From Acidobacteriota bacterium (GTDB lineage: Bacteria > Acidobacteriota > Terriglobia > Terriglobales > Acidobacteriaceae), in the NCBI GenBank assembly GCA_021810735.1, contig JAJZIF010000118.1:1-9046 (forward strand): a stretch of DNA of 9,046 bases. The letters are read 5' to 3'. Each line of letters begins with the position of its first letter. Positions within the stretch are counted from its first letter, which is position 1. Position numbers and translations under genes: made by a program. The notes below the pieces were generated by a model. That model saw only the letters and a program-made list of their open reading frames with translations, was not told where the DNA came from and did no database searches. This document shows positions 6,677 through 9,046 of this stretch, in pieces.

Positions 6677-9046
6677 AGCGCACCACAAGATTCACCAGCT
6701 TGGCCGGAACAATGATGACCTTGATCACCTGTTTTCCTGTAATCGATGCGGTTACTTTTTCATCCGCCATCGCTGCATCGCGCAGCGCTTCTTCCCCGGC
6801 GCCGGCGGCCACGCGAATTACGGAGCGCAGCTTGCCGTTCACCTGCACGGGAATCTCGATCTCATCTTCGCGCGCAAGCCCCTCGTCAAACTTCGGCCAT
6901 GCGGCGCGCAACAGGTTGTCCGGCTCTCCCAGCTGCTCCCACAGCTCACACGCCAGATATGGCGCGAAAGGCTGCAGCAACAGCACGAGATTCTTCATCA
7001 GGTCGGCGACAACGGCATCGGAAACTTCCCCGCTCTGAATGGCTCCTTCTGCACCGGTGATGGCGTTCACCAGTTCCATGATGGCGGCAATGCAGGTGTT
7101 GAAATGCCAGCGCCCGCCAAAATCTTCCGTGATCTTTCGAACCGTCTGGTGCAGCTTGCGCAGCAGCGCCTGCTCTGCGGCGGTCCTTGCTTCCACCTTG
7201 CCGCTGGCGGCTCTGGCACGCTCGACATACCGCATCACCACCCGGTACACACGCGAGAGAAAGCGGCTGACTCCGGCCACGCCGTCTTCCTGCCAGTCCA
7301 GGTCGCGATCGGGCGGCGCGGCAAACAGCGCATACATGCGCGTGGCGTCGGCGCCGTAGCGCGAAATCATGTCTTCGGGCGACACCACATTGCCCTTCGA
7401 CTTCGACATCTTGGCGCCGTTCTTGATCACCATGCCCTGCGTAAACAGCCGCTGCGCCGGCTCGTCATTTTTCACCAGGCCCAGGTCGCGCATCACCTTC
7501 GTCCAGAAGCGCGAATAGATCAAATGCAGGATGGCGTGCTCCACGCCGCCGATGTACTGGTCGATCGGAAACCAGTACGCAACCGTATCGGTATCAAATG
7601 GAGCCTTGTCGTTTCGTGCGCTCGTATAGCGGTAGAAATACCACGACGAATCGACGAAGGTGTCCATCGTATCCGTCTCGCGCCGCGCGGGTCCGCCGCA
7701 TTTTGGGCACGTAGCAGTTACAAATTCTTTCAGCTTCGCCAGCGGCGACCCGCCCTGCTGCGTAATTTCCACGTTCCCGGGCAACAGCACGGGCAACTGG
7801 TCATCCGGAACCGGCACGATACCATCTTTTTCGCAGTACAGCATCGGAATGGGCGTGCCCCAGTAGCGCTGGCGGCTGATGCCCCAATCCTTAAGCCGAT
7901 ACGTCACCTGCGCCTTGCCAAAGCCATGCTGCTCGGCGTACTCGGCCATTTTGTGCTGCGCTTCTTCGCAGCCGAGCATGTCAAACTCGCCGGAGTTGAT
8001 CAGGATGCTCTGCTCGTCAGTAAAAGGCAGAATCGGCTCGTCCGGCTCGCCATCCGGCGCCGGATCTTCCGGGCGCCGCGGCAGGATGACGATCCGTATC
8101 TCCAACCCGTACTTCCTGGCGAATTCGTAGTCGCGCTCATCGTGCGCAGGCACTGACATGATCGCGCCCGTGCCGTAGTCCGCCAGGATGTAGTTGCCGA
8201 CCCAGATGGGCAGCCGCTCGCCGTTGAATGGATTGATCGCGTAGTGGCCGGTGAAGACACCATGTTTCTCAATTCCGCCCACGTCGCCGGTTTCCTTGGC
8301 ACTACGCTGCTGTTCCAGCAGTGCGTCCACTTCTTTCGCAAGCTTCTCGTCGCTTGCGCAGAACTCCTTCACCAGCGCATGCTCGGGTGCAAGCTGCAGG
8401 CTCGTGGCGCCGTAAATCGTATCAATGCGGGTGGTAAATACGCGAATCTTGTGTGGACCGGCTTTTACATCCTCACGCACTGGCAGAATAGCCGTCCCGG
8501 CGTGGCGCTGGTGCAGCTCATCTTCAGGAACCGACGCGCTGTCCTCCACAGCAAACTCGACCTCGGCGCCTTCACTGCGGCCGATCCAGTTGCGCTGCAT
8601 GGTGCGCACCTTTTCGGGCCAGCCTTCCAGTTCGTCCAGGCCATCCAGCAATTCCTGCGCATAGTTCGTCGTGCGCAAAAACCACTGCTCCAGGTCGCGC
8701 TGCTCCACCGGCTGATCTTCATGCCGCCAGCAGCAGCCGTCCACTACCTGCTCATTCGCCAGCACTGTCGCGCACTGCGGGCACCAGTTCACCTTGCTCT
8801 GCTTGCGGTAGGCAAGGCCGCGCTCATACATGCGCAAAAAGAACCACTGGTTCCAGCGATAATACTCGGGCAGGCAGGTGGTCACCTCGTTGCGCCAGTC
8901 GTAGCTCAGCCCAAGCCGGTCCATCTGCTTGTGCATGGCGGCGATGTTTGAGAGCGTCCACTCGCGCGGCGGTGTATTGTTCTTCAGCGCCGCGTTCTCA
9001 GCCGGCAGACCGAATGCGTCCCAGCCCAGCGGGTGCAGCACTTTTT
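6675..9046 (-). CDS. leuS: Leucyl-tRNA synthetase, N-terminus cut by the window edge
   Basis: LeuS is the class I aminoacyl-tRNA synthetase that charges tRNA-Leu and edits mischarged products. About 789 residues are present; the frame is open at the right edge and the N-terminal piece with the HIGH motif lies outside. Residue numbers here count the codon at 9041-9039 (GTG, an internal Val) as 1. Visible elements in order: [16 protein letters not shown] near the N-terminus; a zinc-type module WCPQC...[10 protein letters not shown] (86-102); the CP1 editing domain with [11 protein letters not shown] (203-213) and VPAHDERD (297-304); a CPKCGG knuckle (445-450); [20 protein letters not shown] (544-548); and the anticodon-binding C-terminal domain ending [15 protein letters not shown]. 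All expected domains are intact. It is the first visible gene of the leuS-membrane protein-guaA array. Confidence 0.97.
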   Translation of the reverse strand, partial: KVLHPLGWDAFGLPAENAALKNNTPPREWTLSNIAAMHKQMDRLGLSYDWRNEVTTCLPEYYRWNQWFFLRMYERGLAYRKQSKVNWCPQCATVLANEQVVDGCCWRHEDQPVEQRDLEQWFLRTTNYAQELLDGLDELEGWPEKVRTMQRNWIGRSEGAEVEFAVEDSASVPEDELHQRHAGTAILPVREDVKAGPHKIRVFTTRIDTIYGATSLQLAPEHALVKEFCASDEKLAKEVDALLEQQRSAKETGDVGGIEKHGVFTGHYAINPFNGERLPIWVGNYILADYGTGAIMSVPAHDERDYEFARKYGLEIRIVILPRRPEDPAPDGEPDEPILPFTDEQSILINSGEFDMLGCEEAQHKMAEYAEQHGFGKAQVTYRLKDWGISRQRYWGTPIPMLYCEKDGIVPVPDDQLPVLLPGNVEITQQGGSPLAKLKEFVTATCPKCGGPARRETDTMDTFVDSSWYFYRYTSARNDKAPFDTDTVAYWFPIDQYIGGVEHAILHLIYSRFWTKVMRDLGLVKNDEPAQRLFTQGMVIKNGAKMSKSKGNVVSPEDMISRYGADATRMYALFAAPPDRDLDWQEDGVAGVSRFLSRVYRVVMRYVERARAASGKVEARTAAEQALLRKLHQTVRKITEDFGGRWHFNTCIAAIMELVNAITGAEGAIQSGEVSDAVVADLMKNLVLLLQPFAPYLACELWEQLGEPDNLLRAAWPKFDEGLAREDEIEIPVQVNGKLRSVIRVAAGAGEEALRDAAMADEKVTASITGKQVIKVIIVPAKLVNLVVR

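Noticed and set aside
6516..8156. 546-codon + strand open frame antisense to leuS and the membrane protein gene
   Set aside because: The length is explained by codon bias in the leuS strand; the protein is rich in His, Arg and Gln with no motif.
1..9046. CRISPR array, toxin-antitoxin pair, defence genes, tRNA or rRNA
   Set aside because: No regularly spaced direct repeats, cloverleaf, rRNA-like sequence or characteristic protein motifs were found on either strand.

Overview
The window looks like an ordinary chromosomal stretch of a GC-rich bacterium, most likely an Acidobacteriota (Terriglobia-type) genome. That assignment is an inference from GC content, the style of the large secreted M14 peptidase and the presence of a Tad pilus gene; no rRNA or marker alignment was possible. 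Five protein genes are clear. Two of them, tadC and leuS, are cut by the window edges.

Left part (+ strand, 1-1040). The window opens inside the C-terminal half of a TadC-type inner-membrane platform protein of a Tad/Flp pilus system. After a 163-base spacer with one short inverted repeat comes a 31-codon ORF (586-681) with a strong ribosome binding site, encoding a single-span membrane microprotein with a basic C-terminal tail. Then follow 359 bases with no convincing gene (682-1040). This stretch is rich in secondary structure: a 114-base nested inverted repeat with perfect 15-bp arms (705-818) and three further hairpins. It separates the rightward tad side from the leftward genes.

Middle (- strand, 1041-4001). 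A 986-residue secreted M14 zinc carboxypeptidase-like protein has an intact HxxE...H metal site and catalytic Glu, fused to a long C-terminal region with a GATase-like segment. Its upstream region carries a ribosome binding site and a 28-base imperfect palindrome.

Right part (- strand, 4081-9046). Transcription runs leuS, then an unrecognised six-span membrane protein, then guaA, with gaps of 9 and 18 bases. This is a tight operon-like array. It ends in two consecutive hairpins, the second with a T-rich tail typical of an intrinsic terminator. leuS (leucyl-tRNA synthetase) and guaA (GMP synthase) are housekeeping genes; the function of the membrane protein between them is unknown.

I do not see a defence island, CRISPR array, transposase, rRNA or tRNA. 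The items most worth a second look are the microprotein, the nested inverted repeat, the palindrome upstream of the peptidase, and the unknown membrane protein in the leuS-guaA array.
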